Assembly: GCF_038900095.1 (NCBI RefSeq)
Contig: NZ_JBBMQQ010000002.1
Span: forward strand, 310,001 to 374,000
Length of the DNA: 64,000 bases
Direction of reading: 5' to 3'
DNA from: Hoeflea sp038900095
GTDB lineage: Bacteria > Pseudomonadota > Alphaproteobacteria > Rhizobiales > Rhizobiaceae
Shown: positions 51,311-60,149 of the stretch, one piece after another
Position numbering within the stretch: the first letter of the stretch is position 1
Layout of the letters: the number at the start of each line of letters is the position of its first letter
Notes under the pieces: model-generated
The model's database searches: none
What the model saw: only the letters and a program-made list of their open reading frames with translations
Told to the model about the DNA's origin: nothing
Position numbers and translations under genes: made by a program

Positions 51311-51859
51311 ATGGATTACAGGGTTACCTACCCGTTCGCGTTACGGGTCTTGAGCGGCCTGATCGACATTTGTCTCGTGTTGGGTGGCATTTCAATCGTC
51401 ACGCTTGTCTTCGTCAATGCGACGCTCAGGGGCGCGGCGGGGTTCGATCTTGCCTGGTCCCTCGAAGTCACCGCCTTTCTTCTGCTCTGGACAACCTTTC
51501 TTGGCTGTGCCGCGGCAATCGCCCGCGGTGCGCATATGCGCGTCACCGAGATTGTCGAGATGTTCTTCCCGGCAAAGGCCCAGCGGTTCCTGTCGGTCGC
51601 GATCAACATCGTGGTGATGGTGACAATGGTCAGCCTGATCGTAGAGGGATACTCGATTTCCAGCCATACCTGGGCCCAGAGAACGACGGTCCTGTACTGG
51701 CCTGTCGGCTTTCTTTACGCCTCGATGCCGGTCGGCATGGGGCTTTCGCTGATTTTTCATGTCTTCAATACGCTGCATGACTGGCGTTCGCCGCCGGACC
51801 GTGATGGTCCGCCGATCGCCCATCATGTCGATGGTGCCGATACGGGAGCCGTGCTGTGA
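51311..51859 (+). CDS. dctQ: TRAP transporter small permease (DctQ type), system 2
   Basis: A 182-residue protein with four hydrophobic helices, including SLEVTAFLLLWTTFLGCAAAI and RGAHMRVTEIVEMF, the usual DctQ pattern. The polar C-terminal tail is longer than in most. The stop overlaps the dctM GTG start. Confidence 0.9.
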   Translation: MDYRVTYPFALRVLSGLIDICLVLGGISIVTLVFVNATLRGAAGFDLAWSLEVTAFLLLWTTFLGCAAAIARGAHMRVTEIVEMFFPAKAQRFLSVAINIVVMVTMVSLIVEGYSISSHTWAQRTTVLYWPVGFLYASMPVGMGLSLIFHVFNTLHDWRSPPDRDGPPIAHHVDGADTGAVL

Positions 51860-53139
51860 TCCTGCTGTTTGTCATTGCGGTGTTTCTCACCACCGTTTTC
51901 ATCGGGGTGCCGCTGGTCTGGGCCATCCTGATCACCGCGATCCTGCCGATCCTCGTGTTCGACCTGGGCTATCCGCTGCAGGCGCTTTACCTCAATTTCA
52001 TAGGCGGGGTTGAGCCCAACCACTTCCTTGCCATCCCGCTGTTCATCGTCGCGGGTGAATTGATGAGCCGCGGCGGCGTTGGCCTGCGCATCATCGGGTT
52101 TGCCCGCGCCGCCTTCGGCTTCATGCCGGGCGGGCTTGGCATGGTTGTGGTCGGGGCCTCGATGATATTCGGCGGCATTTCCGGATCGGCAATCGCCGAC
52201 AGCGCCGCCATCGGCGCGGTGATGATCAAGAACATGGCCAAGGAAGGCTACGACAAGGCGTTTGCCGCCGGTCTCGTCGCTGCTGCCGGTACCATCGGCA
52301 TCATCATTCCGCCGTCGATCCCGATGCTGATCTACGGTTTTGTCGGCAACGTCTCGGTGGCCGATCTGTTTCTCGCCGGCATGGTGCCGGGCATCATCTT
52401 CGGTCTCGCGTTCATGCTGGTCTGTTACTACGTCGGCAAATCCACCGGCTGCGATCCCGGGGGGCGCACCACCACACGCGCCGAATTGTGGAGTTCGTTT
52501 GTCGGAACAGCACCGGCGCTGTTCATGCCGATCCTCATTCTTGGCGGTATTTTCAGTGGCTGGGTGACACCCACCGAGGCCGCGGCACTGGCCGTGGTCT
52601 ACGGGCTGGTGGTGACGATCTTCGTCTACCGGGATTTCCGCATCAAGGATCTGCCTCAGCTGATGATCGATGCGTTCGTGACCAGCGCCACGGTGATGGT
52701 GGTGATCGGAGCAACGACGGTTCTCGGCTGGCTGATCACGCTTGAACAGATGCCGCAGGTTCTCGTCGGGTTTGTTCAGGACCTGTCTTCAAGCCCCTGG
52801 GTTTTCCTCATTCTGGTCAACCTGGTGCTGCTGGTTCTCGGCCTGGTTCTCGATCCGGTGCCGGCGATCCTGCTGACCGCCCCGCTGTTCCTGCCGACCG
52901 CACAGGCCTTCGGTATCGATCCGGTGCATCTGGGCGTCATCATGACCTGCAACGTGGCCGTCGGCCTGTTTACCCCGCCGGTGGGGGCGACGCTCTACGT
53001 GGCGTCGCGCATATCCGGGGTCGGGGTGCTTTCCATCGCGCGCAGAATGGGCATGCTGTATTTCGCGGCGATCTGCGCGCTGCTTCTCGTGACCTACGTT
53101 CCCGCGGTGTCGATGACGATGGTCCACCTGTTCCGTTAA
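51856..53139 (+). CDS. dctM: TRAP transporter large permease (DctM type), system 2
   Basis: A 427-residue DctM. GGISGSAIADSAAIGAVMIK, GTIGIIIPPSIPMLIYG, TPTEAAALAVVYGL and TPPVGATLYVASRI are clear family segments. GTG start overlaps the small-subunit stop. Together with the preceding two genes it forms a complete TRAP importer. Confidence 0.93.
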   Translation: MILLFVIAVFLTTVFIGVPLVWAILITAILPILVFDLGYPLQALYLNFIGGVEPNHFLAIPLFIVAGELMSRGGVGLRIIGFARAAFGFMPGGLGMVVVGASMIFGGISGSAIADSAAIGAVMIKNMAKEGYDKAFAAGLVAAAGTIGIIIPPSIPMLIYGFVGNVSVADLFLAGMVPGIIFGLAFMLVCYYVGKSTGCDPGGRTTTRAELWSSFVGTAPALFMPILILGGIFSGWVTPTEAAALAVVYGLVVTIFVYRDFRIKDLPQLMIDAFVTSATVMVVIGATTVLGWLITLEQMPQVLVGFVQDLSSSPWVFLILVNLVLLVLGLVLDPVPAILLTAPLFLPTAQAFGIDPVHLGVIMTCNVAVGLFTPPVGATLYVASRISGVGVLSIARRMGMLYFAAICALLLVTYVPAVSMTMVHLFR

Positions 53140-53150
53140 GTGAGGTTGTT

Positions 53151-53441
53151 ATGTTTGCTGTCGTTGTGACGTTCAAAATCAAGGCCGGCATGATCAACGA
53201 GTTCATGCCGCTGATGCTCGAAAATGCACGGGCCTCGCTGCGGGACGAACCCGGTTGCCATCAGTTTGATGTCTGCACCGACGAGGCGCAGCCTGACAGC
53301 GTGTTTCTCTACGAGCTTTACTCGGATCTCGCCGCGTTCGAAGCCCACCAGCAGACTCCGCATTTCCAGCAATTCGGCACGACCGGTGGTCCGATGGTCG
53401 AGGCCAAGGATGTGCGGACTTTCGCGCAGGTCCACCGATGA
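53151..53441 (+). CDS. Antibiotic biosynthesis monooxygenase (ABM/YgiN) domain protein
   Basis: A 96-residue ferredoxin-like ABM domain: VVVTFKIKAGMINEFMPLM, LRDEPGCHQFDVCTDEAQPD, FLYELYSDLAAFEAHQQTPHFQQF. Such small proteins are cofactor-free monooxygenases, isomerases (L-rhamnose mutarotase-like) or stress proteins. AGTGAGG precedes the ATG, and the stop overlaps the MBL gene. In this sugar-acid operon an isomerase or mutarotase-type role is as likely as oxygenation. Confidence 0.85.
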   Translation: MFAVVVTFKIKAGMINEFMPLMLENARASLRDEPGCHQFDVCTDEAQPDSVFLYELYSDLAAFEAHQQTPHFQQFGTTGGPMVEAKDVRTFAQVHR

Positions 53442-54232
53442 TCTGGGAAGTCTATGCGCTCAAATATGCCGACCGGAACAGCCGCACGCGCAAGGACAGT
53501 TTCATCTTCGATGACAATCATGACCAGCCGCATGCGATGGACTATTTCATCTGGGTGCTGAAATGCGGCGATGAGGTAATCCTGGTCGATACGGGCTATG
53601 ACGAGGCCGAAGCCCGGCGCCGGGAGCGGCCGATCATCCGGGAACCTGCCGCCGCCCTGCAGGGCATCGGCATTAGACCCGAAGACATCACCCGCCTCAT
53701 CGTTACCCATCTGCACTATGATCATGCGGGTGGTCTCAACCAGTTTCCCAACGCGACCATTCACCTACAATCCGCCGAGATGGCATACGCCACCGGGCCC
53801 TGCATGTGTCACGACACGCTGCGGATGCCGTTTTCCGCCGATCATGTCTGCGAGGCGGTCAAGCGGGTCTATTCGGGGCGGGCGATTTTTCATGATGGCG
53901 ACGGCGAAGTTGCCGATGGCGTGACAGTGCATTGCATCGGTGGCCATTCGCGCGGACTGCAGGCGGTTCGGGTGCGGACGGCGTCGGGATGGCTGTGCCT
54001 GGCGTCTGACGCCGCGCATTACTATGAAAACGTGTTTTCCAGAAAACCTTTTCCGATCGTTGTCGACATGCAGAACATGCTTGACGGGTTCGACCGGATA
54101 TCGGCGCTTGCCAGTGACCGCAGCCTGCTCATCCCCGGCCACGATCCGCTGGTGATGAGCCTGTTCGAGCGGGCAGGGGCAGACTATGCCGTGCGGCTCG
54201 ATACGGGTCCGGCAAGGGAGTTCACGCTGTGA
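53438..54232 (+). CDS. Metallo-beta-lactamase-fold hydrolase (AHL-lactonase-like)
   Basis: A 264-residue MBL-fold protein with HLHYDH (H91, H93, D95, H96), VDTGYDEAEA before it, and HCIGGHSRGLQAVRV and CLASDAAHYYENV after it, giving the rest of the dinuclear metal site. It is related in layout to the 38323 protein. It overlaps both neighbours, so it is translationally coupled to the ABM and kinase genes. It probably opens a sugar lactone in this pathway. Confidence 0.9.
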   Translation: MIWEVYALKYADRNSRTRKDSFIFDDNHDQPHAMDYFIWVLKCGDEVILVDTGYDEAEARRRERPIIREPAAALQGIGIRPEDITRLIVTHLHYDHAGGLNQFPNATIHLQSAEMAYATGPCMCHDTLRMPFSADHVCEAVKRVYSGRAIFHDGDGEVADGVTVHCIGGHSRGLQAVRVRTASGWLCLASDAAHYYENVFSRKPFPIVVDMQNMLDGFDRISALASDRSLLIPGHDPLVMSLFERAGADYAVRLDTGPAREFTL

Positions 54233-55458
54233 AGATCGGGGTTGTCGCGGATGATTTCACCGGTGCCTCCGACATCGCACTGACCCTTGCCGAAGCCGGC
54301 ATGAACACGCTTCTGCTGGCGGATATTCCGGGCGAAGCGTCACCGGCCTGCGACGCGGCCGTGATCTCGTTGAAATCCCGGACAGCACCGGTTGCCGATG
54401 CCGTCGAGCAATCGCTGAAGGCCTGTGACTGGCTGGTCGCGCAAGGTGCCGAGCAGATCATCTTCAAGGTCTGTTCAACGTTCGATTCCACAGACAAGGG
54501 CAATATCGGCCCGGTCCTCGATGCTCTGGCCGTGCGCCTGGACGAGCGCGCAGTCATCGTCTGTCCGGCCTTTCCGGAAAATGGCCGAAGTGTCTACCAG
54601 GGGCACCTTTTCGTCGGCGACAGGCTGCTGAATGAAAGCGGCATGCAGAACCATCCCTTGACGCCGATGACCGATCCGGACCTGCGGCGCGTGCTGGCGC
54701 GCCAGACAATCTGGCCGGTGGCGCATGTGCCCATCCGGACAGTTTCGGTGGGTGCCGAGGCGGTATCCACGACGCTTGAGACGCAGACGGCAATGTTCAT
54801 TGTCGACGCCATCGGGGATGACGATCTTTATACCATCGGCACTGCAGCCAAGGGCCGCAAGCTCCTGTGCGGTGGCTCGGGCATCGCGCTTGGGCTGCCG
54901 CGCAATTTCGGTTTTCAGCCCGGCTCTCCGTCCTGGGCCGGAGTCTCGGGTAAGGGCGTGGTCCTGTCTGGCTCCTGTTCGCTGGCGACGCGGGCGCAAA
55001 TCGGCAAATACAAGCAATCCGCACCTTCGCTTGAATTGACCGCCGAAGGGATTATGGCCGGTACTCACACTGCAGAGACTGTTGCCGACTGGGTGATGGC
55101 GCAGACGCATGATGCGCCACTGGTCTATTCCTCGGCGGAGCCCGAAGTGGTCAAGGCCGCGCAGGAGCGCTATGGCCAAACGGTGGTCGCCACCCGGATC
55201 GAGGGCCTGTTTCATGACCTTGCCGCCGAACTGGCGCGTCGCGGGGTTAGCCGCATTGTCTCGGCAGGCGGTGAAACCTCCGGCGCGGTGGTCAAGGGGC
55301 TTGAGGCCGGGACACTGGCTGTCGGGATACGGCTTGCAGCCGGGGTTCCGGCTTTGAGGGTCGACGACCGGGCGCTGGTGATCGCGCTGAAATCCGGAAA
55401 TTTCGGTGACGAGGACTTTTTTGCAACGGCCATGGCAAAGCTGGCGGGGGATCAATGA
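54229..55458 (+). CDS. otnK: DUF1537 four-carbon acid sugar kinase (OtnK-like)
   Basis: A 409-residue kinase, shorter than the 3073 paralogue. VVADDFTGASDIALTLAEAG is the N-terminal motif; SGSCSLATRAQI and SAGGETSGAVVKGL mark the middle and the C-terminal nucleotide-binding domain. OtnK enzymes phosphorylate 3-oxo-tetronates (from erythronate or threonate). The class II aldolase-type gene that directly follows is the usual OtnC partner, so this function is well supported by context. The isopropylmalate-type dehydrogenase across the divergent region could form the oxo-acid. Confidence 0.87.
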   Translation: MKIGVVADDFTGASDIALTLAEAGMNTLLLADIPGEASPACDAAVISLKSRTAPVADAVEQSLKACDWLVAQGAEQIIFKVCSTFDSTDKGNIGPVLDALAVRLDERAVIVCPAFPENGRSVYQGHLFVGDRLLNESGMQNHPLTPMTDPDLRRVLARQTIWPVAHVPIRTVSVGAEAVSTTLETQTAMFIVDAIGDDDLYTIGTAAKGRKLLCGGSGIALGLPRNFGFQPGSPSWAGVSGKGVVLSGSCSLATRAQIGKYKQSAPSLELTAEGIMAGTHTAETVADWVMAQTHDAPLVYSSAEPEVVKAAQERYGQTVVATRIEGLFHDLAAELARRGVSRIVSAGGETSGAVVKGLEAGTLAVGIRLAAGVPALRVDDRALVIALKSGNFGDEDFFATAMAKLAGDQ

Positions 55459-56099
55459 GCGAGGAAACCACGGCCCGGGACGGAATAGCCCGCTGGGCAA
55501 AATCGATGTTTGACCGCGGACTGACAAACGGCTCGTCCGGCAACATCTCGGTGCGATTGTCCGATGGCCGGTTGCTGGTTACGCCAACCGGTTCCAGCAT
55601 GGGGTTCATTGATCCGGCGCGCATCAGTCTCATCGACACGACGGGTCAGCTGGTCAGCGGCGATGCGCCGACCAAGGAAATCCCGCTGCACAGTGCCTTT
55701 TACGAAACCCGGTATGGTGCCGGCGCGGTGGTGCATCTGCACTCGTGCCATTCGGTGGTGTTGTCAGTGCTGCCGGAGACCGATCCGGACAACGTCATTC
55801 CGCCGATCACCGCCTACAGCGTGATGAAGCTTGGCCGCGTCAAGCTGCTGCCTTATTTCATGCCCGGCGATCCGGCCATGGGTGACGCCGTGCGCGGTCT
55901 GCTTGGCAAGCGTTCGGCGGTTCTTCTCGCCAATCACGGACCGGTCGTTTGCGGCAAGGATCTCGATGCGGCTGTCTATGCCATGGAAGAGATGGAGGAA
56001 GCGGCAAAGCTGACCCTGATGTGCCGTGGCCTGTCGCCGAACCTTCTGACAGAGGAACAGACCGGCGCCCTGGTACGGAAGTACAATCCCGAAAGCTGA
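55455..56099 (+). CDS. otnC: Class II aldolase family enzyme, probable 3-oxo-tetronate 4-phosphate decarboxylase (OtnC-like)
   Basis: A 214-residue class II aldolase/epimerase fold protein. TNGSSGNISVRLSDGRLLV and TPTGSSMG form the phosphate site; HSAFYETR supplies Glu; VVHLHSCHS gives the two metal His; LLANHGPVVCG gives the third. Length fits OtnC (about 210). In four-carbon acid sugar pathways OtnC decarboxylates 3-oxo-tetronate 4-phosphate to dihydroxyacetone phosphate. It overlaps otnK by ATGA. No OtnI-like isomerase was seen nearby. Confidence 0.87.
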   Translation: MSEETTARDGIARWAKSMFDRGLTNGSSGNISVRLSDGRLLVTPTGSSMGFIDPARISLIDTTGQLVSGDAPTKEIPLHSAFYETRYGAGAVVHLHSCHSVVLSVLPETDPDNVIPPITAYSVMKLGRVKLLPYFMPGDPAMGDAVRGLLGKRSAVLLANHGPVVCGKDLDAAVYAMEEMEEAAKLTLMCRGLSPNLLTEEQTGALVRKYNPES

Positions 56100-56189
56100 C
56101 GCGCATGTTTCGAGGGCGGTGAGTAAATATCGGCTTGGGGAATGTGCGACTGGCGGGAAAGCCGATGTCCCGCCTGCCTGGTGTCATGA

Positions 56190-56217
56190 CCGGCCTGCTC
56201 GTGGGTGAGCAGGCCGG
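56190..56217. terminator. Hairpin between convergent otnC and FAH genes
   Basis: A perfect 11-bp stem CCGGCCTGCTC / GAGCAGGCCGG with a 6-nt loop lies between the two convergent stops. No T-run on either side; likely a shared transcript end. Confidence 0.6.
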
Positions 56218-56229
56218 CTCGAGCAATTG

Positions 56230-57207
56230 TTAGCCCAGAACGGAGACGGATTGGGTGATGTCGCCAAAGAGGTTGTCACCGGCGGCGGTTTCAGCGCGCA
56301 TCTCGACCCGGTCACCATGCTGCATGAACGAGGTCCGGGCTTCGCCGTGCTTGATGGTCTCGATGGCACGCCGCTCGGCGATGCAGCTTGAACCGACGCT
56401 CTCGTAGTCCTTGTTCGAAACCGTGCCGGAGCCAAGGATCGTACCGGCGGGCAGATCGCGCGAATAGGCGGCATGGGCGATCAGCTGGTTGAATCCGAAC
56501 TTCATTTCGTCACCGTTGGTGCGGCCGAATTCCTCGCCATTCAGACGGATCTGCAGTGGCAGGCAGACACGGTTGTTCTGCCAGCCCGTCCCCAGCTCGT
56601 CCGGTGTGACGGCGAGAGGTGCGATGCCGCAGGCGGGCTTGCATTGCAGCCAGCCAAAGCCGGTGGCCATCTCGATCGGACCCAGCGCGCGCAGGCTCCA
56701 GTCATTGATCAGAACGATCAGCCGGATGTATTTCCCGGCATCTTCGGCCTTGGTACCCATCGGCACGGCATCCAGGATCACCCCGTATTCACCTTCAAAA
56801 TCGATCCCGTCCTTGGCCGAGGGAAAGACCGCTGTTGCCGTTGGCGGCAGAAAACGATTGGACATGCCCTGGTACATCAAGGGGCGCTCATTGAGGCCGA
56901 CTTCGGGCAGGCCCCAGGCTTTCTGCAGCAGCAAGGAGTGGGTTTCAAAGGCCGAGCCGTCGAGCCATTGCCACGCACGCGGCAACGGCGCGAGCATGGC
57001 ATCGGCGGTAAGCGGCTGCGCACCGGGGGCCTCGCCCGCATTGAGCTTGTCATACTGGGATTTCCAGGCCGAGGCGTTTTCAGTCCATGTTTCAAGCGCC
57101 TGCTGCAGGGTCTCGACCTTTTCCGCAGCGACTGCGTGCTTTCCGTCGCGCGAGGCGATGTGAAGCCGTCCGTCAGGTGTGCCGTTGGCGAGCGTAACGA
57201 ATTTCAT
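56230..57207 (-). CDS. Fumarylacetoacetate hydrolase family enzyme, copy 2
   Basis: A 325-residue FAH-fold protein of the longer type. DFEGEYGVILDAVP carries metal-binding Glu residues; LINDWSLRALGPIEM, KPACGIAPLAVTPDELG and LGSGTVSNKDYESVG are conserved segments. This layout is seen in FAH enzymes of aromatic pathways (homogentisate or gentisate type), which cleave fumaryl- or maleyl-pyruvates. ATG at 57207 has AGGAG 9 nt upstream; ATG at 57213 is too close to it. It is the last gene of the TRAP-cyclase-OsmC operon. Confidence 0.87.
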   Translation of the reverse strand: MKFVTLANGTPDGRLHIASRDGKHAVAAEKVETLQQALETWTENASAWKSQYDKLNAGEAPGAQPLTADAMLAPLPRAWQWLDGSAFETHSLLLQKAWGLPEVGLNERPLMYQGMSNRFLPPTATAVFPSAKDGIDFEGEYGVILDAVPMGTKAEDAGKYIRLIVLINDWSLRALGPIEMATGFGWLQCKPACGIAPLAVTPDELGTGWQNNRVCLPLQIRLNGEEFGRTNGDEMKFGFNQLIAHAAYSRDLPAGTILGSGTVSNKDYESVGSSCIAERRAIETIKHGEARTSFMQHGDRVEMRAETAAGDNLFGDITQSVSVLG

Positions 57208-57298
57208 TGGCATGTGCTCCTTGTGTCGTCTTCGCGGGCGCCGTCTCGCGTGAGATCCTGCACCCTGAATTGATCGGTTATGTTTCCGTCGGCAAACT

Positions 57299-57871
57299 TC
57301 AAACGGCTATTCCATCGGTCGCGCCGTTGACGAAAACCCTGGTTGTTGTCGGTACGGCATTGGCAATCGTGGCAATCGCCATGCAGGCATCGCGGCAGAT
57401 TGCGACAAGCTCCCGGATTTTCTCGTCGGGCTCGTCGCTGTCGATCAGCACGTGACAGCTGTAGGCGTCGCAGCGCCCCACGCCTTGTCCACCGTTCTGC
57501 GGGTCAGGCTGCAGGGTGGCGTACTCGGCACGGATCTCGACCTTGATCCTGCTGATTTGCATGGGGGCCTTGTGCAGGTAGCCCTTGATGTGGGTCAGCA
57601 GGCAGAAGGCAACGCCCATGATCAGATACCCCAATGGCGAGGGGGCCGTATCGTCCCCGCCCATCCCCGTGCCTTCGTCGCATATCACTTCCCAGCTGCT
57701 GTAATCGGGCCGGGGGCTCAGGATCACGCCGCGCTTGCGCTGGCCTTCGCCTGGTTCGGCGATGACATGGTAGGGAAAGCAGACGGGTTCACCCGGCTTG
57801 ATCCTGGCTTTTTCATACGGTTCGAAAGATTGCAGCTCCGGCGGATTTTCGGTTCGGGTAACGATGTGCAC
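57299..57871 (-). CDS. OsmC family protein
   Basis: A 190-residue OsmC/Ohr-fold protein. GMGGDDTAPSPLGYLIMGVA is the family's central helix start, followed by FCLLTHI with the first redox-type Cys; the second lies in CRDACMAIA near the C-terminus. Whether the pair works as a peroxidase is unclear. GTG at 57871 with GAGGAA 8 nt upstream is preferred to the TTG at 57886. It sits between the FAH and cyclase genes; OsmC proteins sometimes occur in catabolic operons with an unknown role. Confidence 0.8.
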   Translation of the reverse strand: MHIVTRTENPPELQSFEPYEKARIKPGEPVCFPYHVIAEPGEGQRKRGVILSPRPDYSSWEVICDEGTGMGGDDTAPSPLGYLIMGVAFCLLTHIKGYLHKAPMQISRIKVEIRAEYATLQPDPQNGGQGVGRCDAYSCHVLIDSDEPDEKIRELVAICRDACMAIATIANAVPTTTRVFVNGATDGIAV

Positions 57872-57953
57872 TTGGTGCTTCCTCAATTCGTGGTCCGGTC
57901 GGTGTCCGCCAGGCCGGAAGGGGCTGGAACCGCGGCAACGGCGGCGATCTGGT

Positions 57954-57991
57954 GGCCCTGAAAGTTCCGTGTCCCAAGAAGTTTCAGGGCC
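57954..57991 (-). other. Intraoperon stem-loop between cyclase and OsmC genes
   Basis: A 10-bp perfect inverted repeat GGCCCTGAAA / TTTCAGGGCC, extended inside by a G-G mismatch and three more pairs, encloses a 10-nt loop. It occupies part of the 174-bp gap between two genes of one operon. Possible RNA processing or stability element. Confidence 0.55.
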
Positions 57992-58045
57992 TGTCGGTCG
58001 TCACCACTGCCGCCGCGGCGCAGCGGATGATGGTGTCGGCGCCAC

Positions 58046-58816
58046 TCAGTCCCTGAAGACTGCCACCGGCCGGCACCAGCCGGCGCTTGCATCCTTGACC
58101 TTGACTGGGAAGCAGATCACCTCGAAGCCGAAGGCGGGGAGGGTGTCCAGCGCCGCCATCTTCTCCATGTGGCAATAGCCGCGCACCATTCCGGCGCGGT
58201 GACCTTCCCAGATCAGCGAGGCATCGCCGGTCTCCGCCACTTTCTCCGCGGTGTGCGTGAAAGGCGCGTCCCAGCTCCAGGCATCGGTTCCCGTCACCCG
58301 CACACCCCGTTCGGTCAGGTAGAGCGTGGCCTCACGACCCATTCCGCAACCGGTGCCGACATAGGCGGGCGTGCCATAGGCGTCGGCTGCGGCGGTGTTG
58401 ACCAGCACGATGTCGCCTTCGCGCAAGGTGTGGCCGATGCGGGCAAGTTCGTCTTCCACGTCCTTGGCGGTGGCGACATAGCCATTGCCGAAATGACGGA
58501 AATCCAGTTTCACACCCGGGCCCCAGCACCATTCCAGCGGCACCTCGTCGATGGTGATGGCGCGCTTGCCGCCGTCCATTGTGGAATGGAAATGGTAGGG
58601 CGCATCCAGATGGGTGCCGTTGTGGGTGCTCAGGGTAACCTGTTCGACCGCCCAGCCCTCGCCGCCAGGCAACTGGTCGCGGGTGACTCCGGGGAAAAAT
58701 CCGAGCACCTGCTCTGCCGTGGTGTCATGACCCATGTAGGCAATCTTTGGCCCCAGGCCGGGCGGGTCGGCGTAATCGGTGTTTTCCAACGGCCGGGACA
58801 GATCGACAAGTTTCAT
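58046..58816 (-). CDS. Cyclase family (kynurenine formamidase-like) metal-dependent hydrolase
   Basis: A 256-residue protein with the family motif HNGTHLDAPYHF (H65, H69, D71, H75), and LVNTAAADAYGTPAYVG in the middle. These enzymes use a Zn or Mn pair to hydrolyse formamides, lactones or isatin-type amides. The length and motif are normal. It follows the TRAP large permease by 22 bp on the minus strand and probably performs the first hydrolysis of the imported compound. Substrate unknown. Confidence 0.9.
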   Translation of the reverse strand: MKLVDLSRPLENTDYADPPGLGPKIAYMGHDTTAEQVLGFFPGVTRDQLPGGEGWAVEQVTLSTHNGTHLDAPYHFHSTMDGGKRAITIDEVPLEWCWGPGVKLDFRHFGNGYVATAKDVEDELARIGHTLREGDIVLVNTAAADAYGTPAYVGTGCGMGREATLYLTERGVRVTGTDAWSWDAPFTHTAEKVAETGDASLIWEGHRAGMVRGYCHMEKMAALDTLPAFGFEVICFPVKVKDASAGWCRPVAVFRD

Positions 58817-58838
58817 GAGACTCTCCGTTTGAAAGGGG

Positions 58839-60149
58839 TCAGCGCCCCAGAAGTCCGGTTGCGATAACCGGGAAAGCGATTACGAGGCCCAGACAGACCA
58901 GCATCATCAAGGCGAAGGGAGCCGCACCGATGAAGATGTCCTTCAGGCTGATGTCGGGGTCATTCAGGGTGGATTTGATCACGTAGACCGAGATGCCGAA
59001 GGGCGGCGTCAGCAGTCCGATTTCGACGGCGATGACCGTGATGACGCCAAACCAGACCAGATCGACATGCAGCCCGGCCATCACAGGCAACATCAAGGGC
59101 ACCAGGATCAGCATGATCGAGCCGCTGTCGAGGATCATGCCGAACAGGATCACCACCAGCACATAGAGCAGGATGATCGACAGCATGCTCATGTCGGCGC
59201 CGGCAACCATCACGCCGAACTGGGCGGGGACACCGGAAAAGGAGAGCATCCGCGAATACATCTGCGCGGCAATGATCAGGAACGATATAGCTGCCGTGAT
59301 CAGGCCGGTTTCAACCAGGACCCGCCACAGGGCCGCCAGCGACAGCCGGCGTTTTGCGACGCCGATGATCAAGGCCCCGGCCACACCCACCGCGCCGGCT
59401 TCGACCGGTGTGAAGAATCCGAGGTAGAGCCCGCCCAGGACAAGGCCGATCAGCAGTGCAATCGGCATGCCCTTCGAGATGACTTCGGACGGAGGCATCG
59501 TCTCGGTGCCGGAACTGAGCGCGCGGCCAATGAAGCCGGGCGCGAGATAGGCCATCAGAATCGTGCCGACGCCAAACAGCAGGGCCAGAAGCAGGCCCGG
59601 ACCAACACCGGCGAGAAACAGGTCGCCGATGGATTGCTCGGCCAGCAGGCCGTAAAGGATCATCAACAGACTTGGCGGGATCAGCATGCCGAGCACCGAG
59701 CTGCCAGCCACCACGCCGACGGAATAGCGGGCGGTGTAGCCATGGCGGCGCAGCTCCGGCACCGCGAGCTTGGTGAATACGGCAGCCGAGGCAATGGATA
59801 TTCCGGTTATGGCGGCAAATATCGTGTTGGCGGCGATGGTGCCGATGCCAAGCCCGCCCTTGATGCGTTTGAACATGGCGTTTGCGACATCGAAGGCATC
59901 GCGCCCCATGCCGCTTTCCGACACCAGGAAGCCCATCAGAACGAAGACCGGAACCACGCCGAAGAAATAGCTGGAGATTGCGTCATTGGCGGCAAGGCCG
60001 AGCATCTTGGCGGCCAGAAGCGGTGTGCCCTTGATTGCCCACACGCCAACAAAGGAACACAGGATCAGGGCAATCGGCACATAAAGCCCGCCCAGAACCA
60101 GCGTGCCCATTGCCAGCAGGCTGATCATGCCGATGGCAAAGTCGGTCAT
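58839..60149 (-). CDS. dctM: TRAP transporter large permease (DctM type), system 3
   Basis: A 436-residue DctM: GISIASAAVFTKLAVPELRR, GSSVLGMLIPPSLLMILYG, TPVEAGAVGVAGAL and LTPPFGISVYVIKS are the conserved segments. The start overlaps the dctQ stop (ATGA). Part of a complete TRAP importer under apparent control of the divergent LysR gene. Confidence 0.93.
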   Translation of the reverse strand: MTDFAIGMISLLAMGTLVLGGLYVPIALILCSFVGVWAIKGTPLLAAKMLGLAANDAISSYFFGVVPVFVLMGFLVSESGMGRDAFDVANAMFKRIKGGLGIGTIAANTIFAAITGISIASAAVFTKLAVPELRRHGYTARYSVGVVAGSSVLGMLIPPSLLMILYGLLAEQSIGDLFLAGVGPGLLLALLFGVGTILMAYLAPGFIGRALSSGTETMPPSEVISKGMPIALLIGLVLGGLYLGFFTPVEAGAVGVAGALIIGVAKRRLSLAALWRVLVETGLITAAISFLIIAAQMYSRMLSFSGVPAQFGVMVAGADMSMLSIILLYVLVVILFGMILDSGSIMLILVPLMLPVMAGLHVDLVWFGVITVIAVEIGLLTPPFGISVYVIKSTLNDPDISLKDIFIGAAPFALMMLVCLGLVIAFPVIATGLLGR

